From positions 58,071 through 122,070 of the forward strand of contig NZ_OLKL01000029.1 in the NCBI RefSeq assembly GCF_900291015.1: a DNA stretch of 64,000 bases, written 5' to 3'. Source of the DNA: Pseudomonas persica. GTDB lineage: Bacteria > Pseudomonadota > Gammaproteobacteria > Pseudomonadales > Pseudomonadaceae. The notes beneath the pieces are model-generated. The model was not told where the DNA came from, did no database searches, and saw only the letters and a program-made list of their open reading frames with translations. The position numbers and the translations under genes are program-made. Each line of letters opens with the position of its first letter. Within the stretch, counting starts at the first letter, position 1. Positions 56,216 to 64,000 of this stretch are shown here, in pieces.

Positions 56216-56809
56216 TTATCTGGCCTGCCCTGAACCACGCTCGCGCAGCGCCTTGCTCACTTCAGTCTCGATCTTGTAAGCCGGCGCTTCCAGGTCGTCG
56301 TAGTTGCGCGTATAGCGCCGGGCGAACTCTTCCACACCCAACTGCTGATATTGCTGCACATGCTTGAGCTCGTGTGCCCACAAGGCCACGTTGTCCTCGG
56401 CATCGGCGGGGCGGCGGAAGATGATCGTGTCGATCAGCGTCACGGCGTTCACGTCAGGGTTCTGCAGCAGCGCATTGGCCGCGCTCATCTGCTGTTCGTC
56501 ACCCACCCGGAAGCGTGCCGCGTCGAGCACGGCAAAGTCGTACCAGGGTTCGAGTTGCGCGCGGATATGCAGCGGGATCGGCTCGACGCCGCTGGCAGTG
56601 GCTTCGTCGCGAGCCTGGTGCAAGGCGTACGTCAGGCTGGATGAAGCCAGCACTTCCACGTCCTTGAGAATCTGCCCGGCTTGCCCGGGGTCGACGGGCG
56701 CACAGAAGCACCCCATCAGGCACACCTGGTACTGCCCTGGCGGGCAGGCCTGTTCGGCGAGCGCAGGCAGGGCCAGCAGCAGCCCCAGCAGTAGGCTAAT
56801 CCGCTTCAT
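56216..56809 (-). CDS. Secreted DUF4157-like putative metallopeptidase
   Basis: 197 aa from the ATG at 56809. Signal peptide MKRISLLLGLLLALPALA followed by a cysteine-rich short region (CPPGQYQVCLMGCFCAP). HELKH in LWAHELKHVQQYQQ is an HExxH zinc motif of the DUF4157 kind. Periplasmic or secreted. Overlaps the end of the TetR gene by 14 bases on the same strand. Peptidase activity not shown. Confidence 0.72.
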   Translation of the reverse strand: MKRISLLLGLLLALPALAEQACPPGQYQVCLMGCFCAPVDPGQAGQILKDVEVLASSSLTYALHQARDEATASGVEPIPLHIRAQLEPWYDFAVLDAARFRVGDEQQMSAANALLQNPDVNAVTLIDTIIFRRPADAEDNVALWAHELKHVQQYQQLGVEEFARRYTRNYDDLEAPAYKIETEVSKALRERGSGQAR

Positions 56810-57359
56810 GCAGGGCGTTCTCGACAAAGTGGCGGCTGGCGTCCAGTACCTGCGACTGCACGCTTTCAGTGACCAGCATGCGCCCGACCAGCAAGGCGCC
56901 GACGCACTGGCTGATCAGCACCCAGGCCAACTCGGCGTCCTCAAGGGTCGCGCTCCAGGCCCGGTGCAGTTCCACCAGCCAATGCTCGGTCACCGCGCGC
57001 ACGGGGGCTTTGGCCCGGGCAATCTCCACCCCCAAGGGCGGCAGCGGGCAGCCACCTTCGGCATTGTGCAGGTGGGCCAGGCTCAGGTACTGCTGCAGGC
57101 AACGGCCCAGGCGTTCGCGGCTGGCGTGCTGGCTGGTCAGGCGCGCCAGCGGGCTGTTGCACAGTTCTTGCCGCACTACCTCGGTGAACAGGTCGTCTTT
57201 GGACGGGAAGTGGTTGTAGAAGGCGCCACCGGTCAGACCGATCGCCTTCATCAGCCCGGCTACGCCGGTGCTGGAAAAGCCCCCGCGTTTGGCCAGCGCA
57301 CCGCTGCTGGCCAGCAGCCGCTCACGGGTTTGCTGCTTGTGTTCGTTGGTGTAGCGCAT
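56796..57359 (-). CDS. TetR-family repressor
   Basis: 187 aa. N-terminal HTH (TRERLLASSGALAKRGGFSSTGVAGLMKAIGLTGGAFYNHF) is a standard TetR DNA-binding domain with the GAFYNHFPSKDDL signature. Divergent from the SDR/isomerase pair, with a CGTTTA-C-TAAACG palindrome in between: likely autoregulation and repression of the pair. Inducer unknown. Confidence 0.92.
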   Translation of the reverse strand: MRYTNEHKQQTRERLLASSGALAKRGGFSSTGVAGLMKAIGLTGGAFYNHFPSKDDLFTEVVRQELCNSPLARLTSQHASRERLGRCLQQYLSLAHLHNAEGGCPLPPLGVEIARAKAPVRAVTEHWLVELHRAWSATLEDAELAWVLISQCVGALLVGRMLVTESVQSQVLDASRHFVENALHEAD

Positions 57360-57412
57360 TCACTTGCCTCTGCAGGCGGGCTTGACGGTGGCGGCAATCA
57401 TAACATAGCGTT

Positions 57413-57425
57413 CGTTTACTAAACG
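57413..57425. promoter_or_regulatory. TetR operator candidate
   Basis: CGTTTA-C-TAAACG, perfect palindrome in the 89-base gap between the divergent TetR and SDR genes. Confidence 0.75.
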
Positions 57426-57448
57426 ATCATTCACCAATGGAGGCGGGC

Positions 57449-58180
57449 ATGGCAGAACAACAAAAAGTAGTGCTGGTGATAGGCGCAGGGGATGCCACTG
57501 GTGGCGAGATCGCCAAGCGCTTTGCCCGCGAAGGCTACATCGCCTGTGTGACCCGGCGTCAGGCTGACAGGTTGCAGCCGCTGCTGGATGAAATCCGCGC
57601 TGCCGGCGGCCAGGCTCACGGTTTTGGCTCCGATGCGCGCAAAGAGGAGGAGGTGGTGGAACTGGTCGAAACCATCGAGCGTGATATTGGCCCGATCGAA
57701 GCGTTTGTGTTCAATATCGGCGCCAATGTGCCCTGTAGCATTCTTGAGGAAACCCCGCGCAAATACTTCAAAATCTGGGAGATGGCCTGTTTTGCCGGTT
57801 TTCTCACCGCCCAAGCGGTGGCCCGGCGCATGGTTCAGCGCGAGCGCGGCACCATTCTGTTCACCGGCGCCACCGCCGGCACCCGTGGCGCGGCGGGCTT
57901 TGCGGCATTCGCCGGGGCCAAGCACGCCCTGCGCGCGCTGGCGCAGAGCATGGCGCGCGAACTGGGGCCGCGGAACATCCATGTCGCCCACGTGGTGGTG
58001 GACGGCGCCATCGACACTGCTTTCATTCGTGACAGTTTCCCCGAGCGCTACGCCCTCAAGGACCAGGATGGCATCCTCGACCCGGCCCACATCGCCGACA
58101 GTTACTGGTTCCTGCACGCCCAGCCCCGCGACGCCTGGAGCTTCGAGCTGGACCTGCGCCCCTGGCTGGAACGTTGGTAA
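57449..58180 (+). CDS. Short-chain dehydrogenase/reductase-like protein with altered active site
   Basis: 243 aa, start at 57449 after TGGAGG. Rossmann start VIGAGDATGGEIAKRF differs from the usual TGxxxGxG. The active-site helix reads FAAFAGAKHALRAL: the catalytic tyrosine of YxxxK is phenylalanine, while the lysine is kept. So ordinary SDR oxidoreductase chemistry is doubtful. Followed by the isomerase-like gene 29 bases on; both are likely under the TetR repressor. Confidence 0.8.
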   Translation: MAEQQKVVLVIGAGDATGGEIAKRFAREGYIACVTRRQADRLQPLLDEIRAAGGQAHGFGSDARKEEEVVELVETIERDIGPIEAFVFNIGANVPCSILEETPRKYFKIWEMACFAGFLTAQAVARRMVQRERGTILFTGATAGTRGAAGFAAFAGAKHALRALAQSMARELGPRNIHVAHVVVDGAIDTAFIRDSFPERYALKDQDGILDPAHIADSYWFLHAQPRDAWSFELDLRPWLERW

Positions 58181-58209
58181 GCCCCTTTCACCGAGCAAGG
58201 ACCGTACCC

Positions 58210-58824
58210 ATGCACAAGACTGTCGACTTCTTTTTTGATCTGGGCAGCCCGGCCAGCTACCTGGCCTGGACCCAACTACCTGGTCTGTGTGCCCGCCAGG
58301 GTGCCATGCTGCGCTACCGGCCGATGCTGTTGGGCGGGGTTTTCCAGGCCACCGGCAACGCCTCGCCGGTCATGATTCCGGCCAAGGGCCGTTACATGTT
58401 CACCGACCTGGCGCGCTTCGCCGCGCGCTATGGGGTGCCGTTCGGGTTGCCGCCGGGGTTCCCGGTCAATACCTTGACCCTGATGCGCGGAGCAGTGGGC
58501 ACCCAGCTGCGTTCGCCGGAGCGGTTCGAGGCGTTACTGGCGCTGCTGTTCAACGGGCTGTTTGTGCAACGCAGCAACCTGAGCGATAGCACCGTCCTCG
58601 ACGAAACGCTCAGCCAAGGCGGTTTCGACCCGCAGGCATTTCACGCGCTGGCGGGGGATGACGAGGTGAAGGCCGCGCTCAGGCGTGCGACTGAAGCGGC
58701 AGTGGAGTGCGGGGTGTTTGGCGCGCCGACCTGCTTTGTCGGTGACCAGATGTTCTTCGGGCAGGACCGCCTGGACTTTGTCGAGCAGGCGCTGTGTCAG
58801 GGCGCCAGCAGCCGTTCCAGCTGA
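58210..58824 (+). CDS. 2-Hydroxychromene-2-carboxylate isomerase-like (DsbA/GST-kappa fold)
   Basis: 204 aa. FFFDLGSPASYLAWTQLP at the N-terminus and GVFGAPTCFVGDQMFFGQDRLDFVEQAL at the C-terminus are the HCCA isomerase signature: thioredoxin-like fold with serine in place of the CxxC cysteine, glutathione-dependent. Second gene of the SDR operon. Substrate unknown; the naphthalene pathway is not present here. Confidence 0.88.
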   Translation: MHKTVDFFFDLGSPASYLAWTQLPGLCARQGAMLRYRPMLLGGVFQATGNASPVMIPAKGRYMFTDLARFAARYGVPFGLPPGFPVNTLTLMRGAVGTQLRSPERFEALLALLFNGLFVQRSNLSDSTVLDETLSQGGFDPQAFHALAGDDEVKAALRRATEAAVECGVFGAPTCFVGDQMFFGQDRLDFVEQALCQGASSRSS

Positions 58825-58830
58825 GTGCGT

Positions 58831-58892
58831 TCCCACAGGCTGAACCTGTGGGAGCGGCTTTAACCGCGAGCACCGGCGGAGCCGGTGCCATC
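58831..58892. repeat. REP-like intergenic element
   Basis: TCCCACAGG-CTGAAC-CCTGTGGGA followed by ACCGGC-GGA-GCCGGT, the kind of palindrome seen at 50764-50947. Confidence 0.6.
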
Positions 58893-58909
58893 CACCGCAA
58901 TTCAGACAA

Positions 58910-59455
58910 TCAGAAATTCGCCGGGGTGTTGGCGCTGATGATCTCGGCCTCGTCCGGGCCGATGTTCTTGAAACTGTGCGGCAGGGTAGTGGGGATGTAG
59001 TACCCGTCGCCCGAGTTGAGCACGCTCACCTGGCCATCGACCCACAACTCGACAGTACCGCGGGTGACCAGGCCACACTCTTCACCCTCGGCATGCACGA
59101 TCGGTTCGCCAGAGTCGGCACCCGGTGCATACAGCTCACGCAGCATGCGCATCTGCCGGCCTTCGACACTGGCGCCGACCAGCAGCATACGCAGGCCGTT
59201 GCGGCCCAGGTCCGGCTGTTCGCCAGCACGGAACACATAGCGCTCTTCGCGCACCGGCTCGTCGAAGCTGAAAAATTCCGCCAGGCTCATCGGAATGCCT
59301 TCGAGCAGTTTTTTCAGGGAGCTGACCGAAGGGCTGACGCGATTCTGTTCGATCTGCGAGATCGTCGAATTGGTCAGTCCGCTGCGGCGGGCCAGTTCCC
59401 GTTGGGAGAGGTTGTTGCGTTCACGCACCAGTTTGAGTCGCGTCCCCGTGTCCAT
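58910..59455 (-). CDS. XRE-cupin regulator, PuuR/PauR-like
   Basis: 181 aa. HTH at 5-60 (RLKLVRERNNLSQRELARRSGLTNSTISQIE) and C-terminal cupin (HAEGEECGLVTRGTVELWVDG, LPHSFKNIG). The sequence resembles the polyamine-responsive PuuR/PauR regulators; ligand and targets are not shown, and no polyamine gene lies beside it. Confidence 0.88.
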   Translation of the reverse strand: MDTGTRLKLVRERNNLSQRELARRSGLTNSTISQIEQNRVSPSVSSLKKLLEGIPMSLAEFFSFDEPVREERYVFRAGEQPDLGRNGLRMLLVGASVEGRQMRMLRELYAPGADSGEPIVHAEGEECGLVTRGTVELWVDGQVSVLNSGDGYYIPTTLPHSFKNIGPDEAEIISANTPANF

Positions 59456-59536
59456 AGCCGCCTTGTAATCAGAGGTGTCAAAAATAATGAGCGATGCGCA
59501 TTAAAACACACTCTGCACACTTGCGCGCTGTGCTTG

Positions 59537-60742
59537 TCAGGCCCGCTGTTTGCGCGGCATCGGCCATAACCCGACCAGCAGCAACAGTGCAGCCACCGCC
59601 AGGAATGGCAAGCGTGGATCGACGGCATATACCAAGGTGCCGGCCAGTGGTCCGATCACTGCGCCCATGCCCTGGGCAGCACCGATGGAGCCGGCCGTGG
59701 CGCCTTGCTCGGAGGCGTGCATGGCATTGGCCGCCAGTGCTGAAAACGCCGGGAAGACAAAGCCCATGCCCGCCGCCGCGACGAAATAGCAAGCCCACAG
59801 CCAGGGTGCCGTGGTGGCCAGAGAACCGCAGGCGAAGCCCAAGGCTGAAACCGTGGCGCCGACCCGGATCAGCTTCAGCGGTGGCCATTCCAGCTGGCGC
59901 AGCAGCACCTGCGCCAGGATCAGCGCCAAGCCCACCGTGGTCAGGGCGATGCCGGCGGCCTGGGCGGCTTCGGCTGGGCCCAGGTGCAGGCGGTCGAGGG
60001 CGAAGAAACCGACGATGATCTGCGCCACCGTGACACTGAGCATGGCGCTGAACGCCACCAGCAAGGGCCGGCGCAGGCGCGGGTCGTTCATCCGCACCGG
60101 GCTGGGGGCATGGCTGTGCGGCAGCGCCCGCGGCTTGAGGGTGAACAGCAGGACCAGGAAGGCACTGGCTGGCAGCAGCGACATGATATGGAACGGCAGG
60201 CTCAGGCTATGCCGCGCCAGCAGCGCCGCCAGCGCCGGCCCCAGTACCAGGCCGACGGCGTTGGCCGCCCCCAGCGAGGCCATGGCCCGGGCCCGGCGTT
60301 GCGGTTCGACATAGTCGGCGATCAGCGCATTGCAGCCCACCGGGATGGCTGCATAGAAGGCGCCGATACAGCCGCGCGCGACCATCAGGCCGATGAAGGC
60401 CAGGCTCGCTCCCGGCAGCCAGCGCAGCGCGCCTTCGACGAACAGGCACAGCAGCCAGTAGGCCAGGGTGAAGCCGGCACTGCCCAGCAGCAGGATGCGC
60501 CGACGGCCCAGGCGGTCTGCCGCGCGCCCCCAGGGGCGGGCCAGCAGCACCCAGACCACGCCTGCCACGGTTACGGCGGCACCGGCTTGCCAGGTGGCCA
60601 TGCCGAGCTGACGGGCGATCGGGCCGATCAGGGCGACGAAGGCCATCATCGACATGGTACAGGCCATGTTGGCCAGCAGCAGGGGACGCAAGTCCAGGCT
60701 GCTGGCTGGGGTAAGGGTTGCAGGATCCTTTGCGACATTCAT
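59537..60742 (-). CDS. MFS transporter
   Basis: 401 aa, about twelve membrane helices. MFS loop motif GRAADRLGRRRILLLG between helices 2 and 3. Likely proton-driven efflux of a drug or metabolite; substrate unknown. Stands alone on the minus strand before the cytochrome b561 gene. Confidence 0.9.
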   Translation of the reverse strand: MNVAKDPATLTPASSLDLRPLLLANMACTMSMMAFVALIGPIARQLGMATWQAGAAVTVAGVVWVLLARPWGRAADRLGRRRILLLGSAGFTLAYWLLCLFVEGALRWLPGASLAFIGLMVARGCIGAFYAAIPVGCNALIADYVEPQRRARAMASLGAANAVGLVLGPALAALLARHSLSLPFHIMSLLPASAFLVLLFTLKPRALPHSHAPSPVRMNDPRLRRPLLVAFSAMLSVTVAQIIVGFFALDRLHLGPAEAAQAAGIALTTVGLALILAQVLLRQLEWPPLKLIRVGATVSALGFACGSLATTAPWLWACYFVAAAGMGFVFPAFSALAANAMHASEQGATAGSIGAAQGMGAVIGPLAGTLVYAVDPRLPFLAVAALLLLVGLWPMPRKQRA

Positions 60743-60826
60743 GGGGCAGTCCAGGGCGGTACGGCAAATAGAAAGCCGATCTTGTTAAGAACTATTATCG
60801 GTTGTCGAGCCCCGGGCTGCCGTCAG

Positions 60827-61360
60827 TCATTCGCTGCGGCGCAGTGGGCCAGGCCACATGCTACGCAACACGCCGTCGCGGCGCACCCACGCGTGCATCA
60901 AGGCTGCGCCCACATGCACCAGCACCGTGGCGAACAGCAGGTAGCCAGCCCAGCCATGGGCCTCGCGCAGTACGGCATACAGCTGCAGGTCATGTGGGGC
61001 GATGGCCGGCAAATCCAGCGGGCGTGGGTAGCCACCGGCCGACAGCATGGCCCAGCCCAGCAGTGGCATGGCCAGCATCAGGCCATAGAGCAGCAGGTGC
61101 GAGGCCCCGGCGGCCCGGCGTTGCAGTGTGGGCAGGTCGCGCGGCAGGGCCGGGTGGGGCACGGTCAGGCGCACACCGATGCGCAGCAACACCAGCACCA
61201 ACAGGGCCAGGCCAGTGGCCTTGTGCAGCCCGATCAGCACGGGGTGGCGCGGCGACAGGTCGGTGACCATGCTCACACCGATGAACAACATGGCCAGGAT
61301 CAGCACGGCCATCAGCCAGTGCAACAGGCGGGCGAGGGGGTGGAAGGCGTGGGTTTTCAT
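60827..61360 (-). CDS. Cytochrome b561
   Basis: 177 aa from the ATG at 61360, which overlaps the catalase-like stop (ATGA). Four membrane helices with heme histidines (FHPLARLLHWLMA, LHKATGLALL, AHGWAGYLLFATVLVHV). Diheme inner-membrane electron carrier. Coupling to a catalase-like protein suggests delivery of electrons from quinol to peroxide chemistry in the periplasm. Confidence 0.92.
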   Translation of the reverse strand: MKTHAFHPLARLLHWLMAVLILAMLFIGVSMVTDLSPRHPVLIGLHKATGLALLVLVLLRIGVRLTVPHPALPRDLPTLQRRAAGASHLLLYGLMLAMPLLGWAMLSAGGYPRPLDLPAIAPHDLQLYAVLREAHGWAGYLLFATVLVHVGAALMHAWVRRDGVLRSMWPGPLRRSE

Positions 61361-62403
61361 GGGCGGGCTCCGGTGCCGAGCGATTCGCGGCTGCGGCGGT
61401 TGAAGGATTCCGAGTAGGCGGCCGAACGGGCGGCGAGGATCGGGTCGGCGGAGGCCTGGATCCCCCGGGGCAGGATCAGCGGGTCGAAGTTGAGATCGCG
61501 GCAGGCCCCTTGCCCGGGGCTGTCGACCTGCTCCAGCACCAGCGTGCCGGCGTCGACCCTGCGCCGTTCGGCAGGCCATGGGCTGGCAGGGTCGTCCACC
61601 GCATCGCCAGGTTCCGCCAGCACCAGGCGCAGTGTCCAGCGCAGCGGGCCGTGGGCCAGGCGTTGCTGCAGGTCGTGCTGCAGGAACTGTTTGTCATTGA
61701 CCTGGGCAGGCAGGGCGGCAAATGCTGTTTGCGGCTCCAGTTGCCAGCGCACCGGGTGGGCCGCGCCGCCAGCGTCGATCAGGCGGAAGGCGTTGATGCT
61801 GTGGTACTGCGTATTGGCGAAGCTGTTGCTGGGCTTGTAGCTCGCTGCCCACTGGCGAAATGCCGCGCTTTCCGGGTGGGCGGCGAAGAACGCTTGCAGT
61901 TTGCCCGGGTCCGGTTTGCCGGTGGCAGGGTCTGGCGCCCCCGCCAGTACCTGCTCATAGAAGGCTTGTGGCGTGTTTATCGCCAGCACCGGTGGGTTGT
62001 TCATGCCGGTGCGCCAGACCTGCCCGTCGTCGGTGCTTAGCTCAATGGCCAGGCTGCGCACCGGTATGCCGGTATCCGGCGCGAACGGGTTGGCGCCGCC
62101 GATGGCGAAACGACCGATCACTGGCACCCGCGGCTGGCTGAAGGCGCGCGCCGTCGACAGGCTGGCGGCCTGCCCGCTGGGCTGGAAGTAGCCGCTGACG
62201 CACAGGCCCTTGGCGTGGTTCTTGCGGTAACCCGGGTAATGCCCGGCCTGGGCTTCGAAGGTGTCGATGATGCGCTGTGGCGTCAGGCCGGTTGCGCCGA
62301 GCCAGCCGGCGGCATAGGCAAAGCCGACGCCTGCGGCCAGCATCACGGCACCGATGGCGGTCAGGCGCAGGGCCTTGGCTGGGCCGTGCAGGGGTGAGTT
62401 CAT
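61357..62403 (-). CDS. Catalase-family (SrpA-related) heme peroxidase
   Basis: 348 aa. N-terminal membrane anchor or signal (AIGAVMLAAGVGFAYAAGWLG). Catalase-core marks: NHAKGLCVSGYF with the distal histidine, RFAIGGANPF, and LAARSAAYSESFNRR with the proximal tyrosine. Shorter than monofunctional catalases (about 480 aa), typical of the SrpA-like group. First gene of an operon with cytochrome b561, divergent from its sigma factor. Confidence 0.9.
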   Translation of the reverse strand: MNSPLHGPAKALRLTAIGAVMLAAGVGFAYAAGWLGATGLTPQRIIDTFEAQAGHYPGYRKNHAKGLCVSGYFQPSGQAASLSTARAFSQPRVPVIGRFAIGGANPFAPDTGIPVRSLAIELSTDDGQVWRTGMNNPPVLAINTPQAFYEQVLAGAPDPATGKPDPGKLQAFFAAHPESAAFRQWAASYKPSNSFANTQYHSINAFRLIDAGGAAHPVRWQLEPQTAFAALPAQVNDKQFLQHDLQQRLAHGPLRWTLRLVLAEPGDAVDDPASPWPAERRRVDAGTLVLEQVDSPGQGACRDLNFDPLILPRGIQASADPILAARSAAYSESFNRRSRESLGTGARP

Positions 62404-62434
62404 GGTCGTTGTCCGGTTCAGTGAAGGTGCCGGT

Positions 62435-62461
62435 ACGACGGCGCAGGGAAAAACTTATTCC
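62435..62461 (-). promoter_or_regulatory. ECF-type promoter candidate of the catalase/b561 operon
   Basis: On the minus strand GGAAT (62461-62457), 17 bases, GTCGT (62439-62435). Same layout as the element on the other strand, 31 bases before the start at 62403. Confidence 0.55.
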
Positions 62462-62468
62462 CTTGTCG

Positions 62469-62494
62469 GGAATAGAATTTCCTCACAGGCGTCT
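62469..62494 (+). promoter_or_regulatory. ECF-type promoter candidate of the sigma factor gene
   Basis: GGAAT (62469-62473), 17 bases, GTCT (62491-62494), 40 bases before the start at 62534. Suggests autoregulation. The two GGAAT boxes form TATTCCC-TTGTC-GGGAATA (62456-62474). Confidence 0.55.
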
Positions 62495-62533
62495 GCCTCT
62501 TACACTGACAACCCCAGAGACCGGGACTTTGCC

Positions 62534-63055
62534 ATGCATGATCTGGACGACCACCAGTGGCGCGAGCTGCTGGCCCGCCTGCGCCGCTTTGCCGTATGGC
62601 TGACCCGCGAGCCGGGCAGCGCCGACGACCTGGTGCAGGCCACGGTCGAGCGGGCCTTGAGCCGCCGCGACCAGCAACGCGACGCCGATGCACTGCGGGC
62701 CTGGCTGTTCACTATCCTCTATCGGCTGTTCCTCGACGGTAAGCGCCGCGAGCGCCTGCATGCGCGCTGGCTGTCCTGGTTCGGCCGCGCCGAGCGCGAC
62801 GACGAGCCGGTCGGCGACAACCTCGAGGCCATTGTCCTGGCCCAGGCCGACCTGCAGGCCTTCGCCCGGCTCACAGCAGAACAGCGTGCGTTGCTGCTGC
62901 TGGTCAGCATCGAAGGTTTGAGCTACAAGGAGGCCGCCCAAACCCTGGGCATTCCCATCGGCACTGTGATGTCGCGCCTGTCGCGTGCCCGCAATGCCTT
63001 GCGCGAACTGACCGAGGGCAACCCCCAGCCCCCGGCCTTGCGGAGACTGAAATGA
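62534..63055 (+). CDS. ECF RNA polymerase sigma factor
   Basis: 173 aa, start at 62534. Region 2 (REPGSADDLVQATVERAL, AWLFTILYRLFLDGKRR) and region 4 (LLLLVSIEGLSYKEAAQTLGIPIGTVMSRLSRAR) are both clear; regions 1 and 3 are absent, as in ECF sigmas. Stop overlaps the anti-sigma start (ATGA). Likely drives its own operon and the divergent catalase-like/b561 operon in response to an oxidative or envelope signal. Confidence 0.95.
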   Translation: MHDLDDHQWRELLARLRRFAVWLTREPGSADDLVQATVERALSRRDQQRDADALRAWLFTILYRLFLDGKRRERLHARWLSWFGRAERDDEPVGDNLEAIVLAQADLQAFARLTAEQRALLLLVSIEGLSYKEAAQTLGIPIGTVMSRLSRARNALRELTEGNPQPPALRRLK

Positions 63056-63804
63056 CGCGCCTGATCCCCAGCGAAGACGAATTGCACGCTTACGTCGACG
63101 AGCGCCTGGAGCCTGTGCGCCGGGCCGAGGTGCAGGCCTGGCTGGCGGCCAACCCGCAGGCTGCGGCCAAGGTGGAAGGTTGGCGTGCCGACGCCCGTCG
63201 TTTGCGCACGGCACTGGCCGGGCTCGGTGAACTGCCTGGGGCGGCGCAGCTGGAGCTTGGCCAGTTGCGCCGGCAATTGCGCCAACGCCACCAGCGGCGC
63301 TGGGCGGCAGCGGCGACCGTGGTGGTGGCGTTGGGGGTTGGCGGCCTGGGCGGCTGGCAGGTACGCGATGCGACCCTGGCGCGCGCCGACCTGCCGATGG
63401 CCGATGCCGTCCAGGCGCACCGTTTGTTCGCCGGCAGCGAGGTACTGGATATCCAGGCCAGCGACCCGGGCCAGTTGCGCGACTGGCTGGGACGGCACTT
63501 CAGCCGCGTGGGCCAGTTGCCGGACCTGGCAGGCTATGGCTTCAAACCAGTGGGCGCGCGCCTGCTCAGCAATGAGCAGGGGCCCGCGGCGCTGCTGGTG
63601 TTCGAGGATGGCAAGGGCCAGCGTATCAGCCTGTTCCTGCGCTCACCGGGTGATCAGTACCGGCGCATGCCGGACGGGCAGCGGGTGGATGGCCAGCTGG
63701 AGGCGCGGTATTGGTCGCATGGGGCCTATAACTTTGCTCTGGTCAGCGCGGCGGACGATGTGCGCGGGGCGGGGGTGGGGGAGGCGTTGCGGTTGGGGTT
63801 GTGA
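63052..63804 (+). CDS. Membrane-bound anti-sigma factor
   Basis: 250 aa. N-terminal cytoplasmic domain (DELHAYVDERLEPVRRAEVQAWLA) is the anti-sigma start of the RsiW/zinc-less kind: no CHxxC pair. One membrane helix (WAAAATVVVALGVGGLGGW, about 84-102), then a periplasmic sensor domain of about 140 residues. Should hold the sigma factor until signalled. Confidence 0.92.
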   Translation: MTRLIPSEDELHAYVDERLEPVRRAEVQAWLAANPQAAAKVEGWRADARRLRTALAGLGELPGAAQLELGQLRRQLRQRHQRRWAAAATVVVALGVGGLGGWQVRDATLARADLPMADAVQAHRLFAGSEVLDIQASDPGQLRDWLGRHFSRVGQLPDLAGYGFKPVGARLLSNEQGPAALLVFEDGKGQRISLFLRSPGDQYRRMPDGQRVDGQLEARYWSHGAYNFALVSAADDVRGAGVGEALRLGL

Positions 63805-63846
63805 GCAAGGAAGGTTGCCTTGAATCTCTTTCGCTCCTGTCATTTT

Positions 63847-64000
63847 GGGGCCGCTTTGCGGCCCATCGCCGGCAAGCCAGCGCCCACAGGGGATTGCACA
63901 ACTCTTGAACCCTGCGCTGTATCTGTGGGAGATGGCCCAGCCCTTTGGTCTGCGCTGTCGCATAGAGAACTGAATTCGCAAGCGGTCCGTGCATCCTGTG
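63847..64000. repeat. REP-like block; inverted copy of 50866-50945
   Basis: GGGCCGC-TTT-GCGGCCC hairpin, then GCCGGCAAGCCAGC, then (63926-64000) the reverse complement of the repeat at 50866-50945. Continues beyond the window. Confidence 0.8.

Noticed and set aside
59984..61417. Long plus-strand ORF of 477 codons, Q/H/G-rich
   Set aside because: Antisense to the MFS transporter and cytochrome b561; composition is typical of a GC-rich shadow frame.
1..64000. CRISPR array, tRNA or rRNA gene, retron or conjugation genes
   Set aside because: I looked for regular direct repeats with spacers, clover-leaf sequences, reverse transcriptase motifs and relaxase/T4SS genes and saw none; a tRNA scan would be needed to be certain.

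Overview
The window looks like a chromosomal piece of a Pseudomonas of the putida/fluorescens type. The right third (about 45.9-64 kb) is GC-rich, densely packed with ordinary Pseudomonas genes (azoreductase, AmpC beta-lactamase, EamA exporter, cupin-type XRE regulators, a catalase-like protein with cytochrome b561 under an ECF sigma factor), and contains REP-like intergenic repeats. The left two thirds (1 to about 44.85 kb) is a genomic island with lower and uneven GC, many orphan genes and several multi-gene anti-phage cassettes.

Island layout, left to right. (a) 1-4498, minus strand: a three-gene module that fits the pPIWI-RE island: a Y/REase protein, a DinG-type helicase, and the start of a protein cut by the window edge that should be the PIWI-RE protein. 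(b) 4952-9071: two XRE regulators with an unusual second HTH at the C-terminus flank five small plus-strand genes (including an orphan MbcA/ParS/Xre-type antitoxin domain and a metallophosphoesterase). (c) 9558-13631: a 1357-aa KAP-type P-loop NTPase, then terminators and the 3' stump of an FAD oxidoreductase gene. (d) 14228-20176, minus: a three-gene TerB / ATPase / helicase operon that matches the Shango defence system. (e) 20696-29724: a small orphan gene, then a GHKL ATPase gene overlapping a gene with two phosphoribosyltransferase-like modules (the best candidate here for an undescribed system), a TIR-domain gene, and several unknown genes. (f) 29942-35073, minus: an OLD-type ATPase/TOPRIM nuclease and a UvrD-type helicase in Gabija order, followed by a DUF2971-like gene. 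(g) 35917-36279: an MvaT/H-NS-family silencer. (h) 38375-44834: a four-gene recombinase operon with at least two tyrosine recombinases, preceded by two copies of a CCCCAAWTTGGGG palindrome.

The island ends against a decayed LysR gene (44866-45565) that still reads as a regulator in shifted frames and sits beside azoR. This suggests that the island entered between azoR and its LysR neighbour, or at the first codons of that LysR gene. The left end of the island is outside the window.

Core part: azoR; an NADH:flavin oxidoreductase / XRE-cupin / NAD(P)H dehydrogenase-like run on the minus strand; eamA, ybjQ-like and small genes; ampC; a bile acid:sodium symporter-family gene; a TetR-controlled SDR plus HCCA-isomerase-like pair; a PuuR/PauR-like regulator with an MFS transporter; and an ECF sigma/anti-sigma pair divergent from a catalase-like/cytochrome b561 operon, with matching GGAAT-N17-GTC promoter-like elements in both directions. 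All functional names come from reading motifs and gene order; no search was run.
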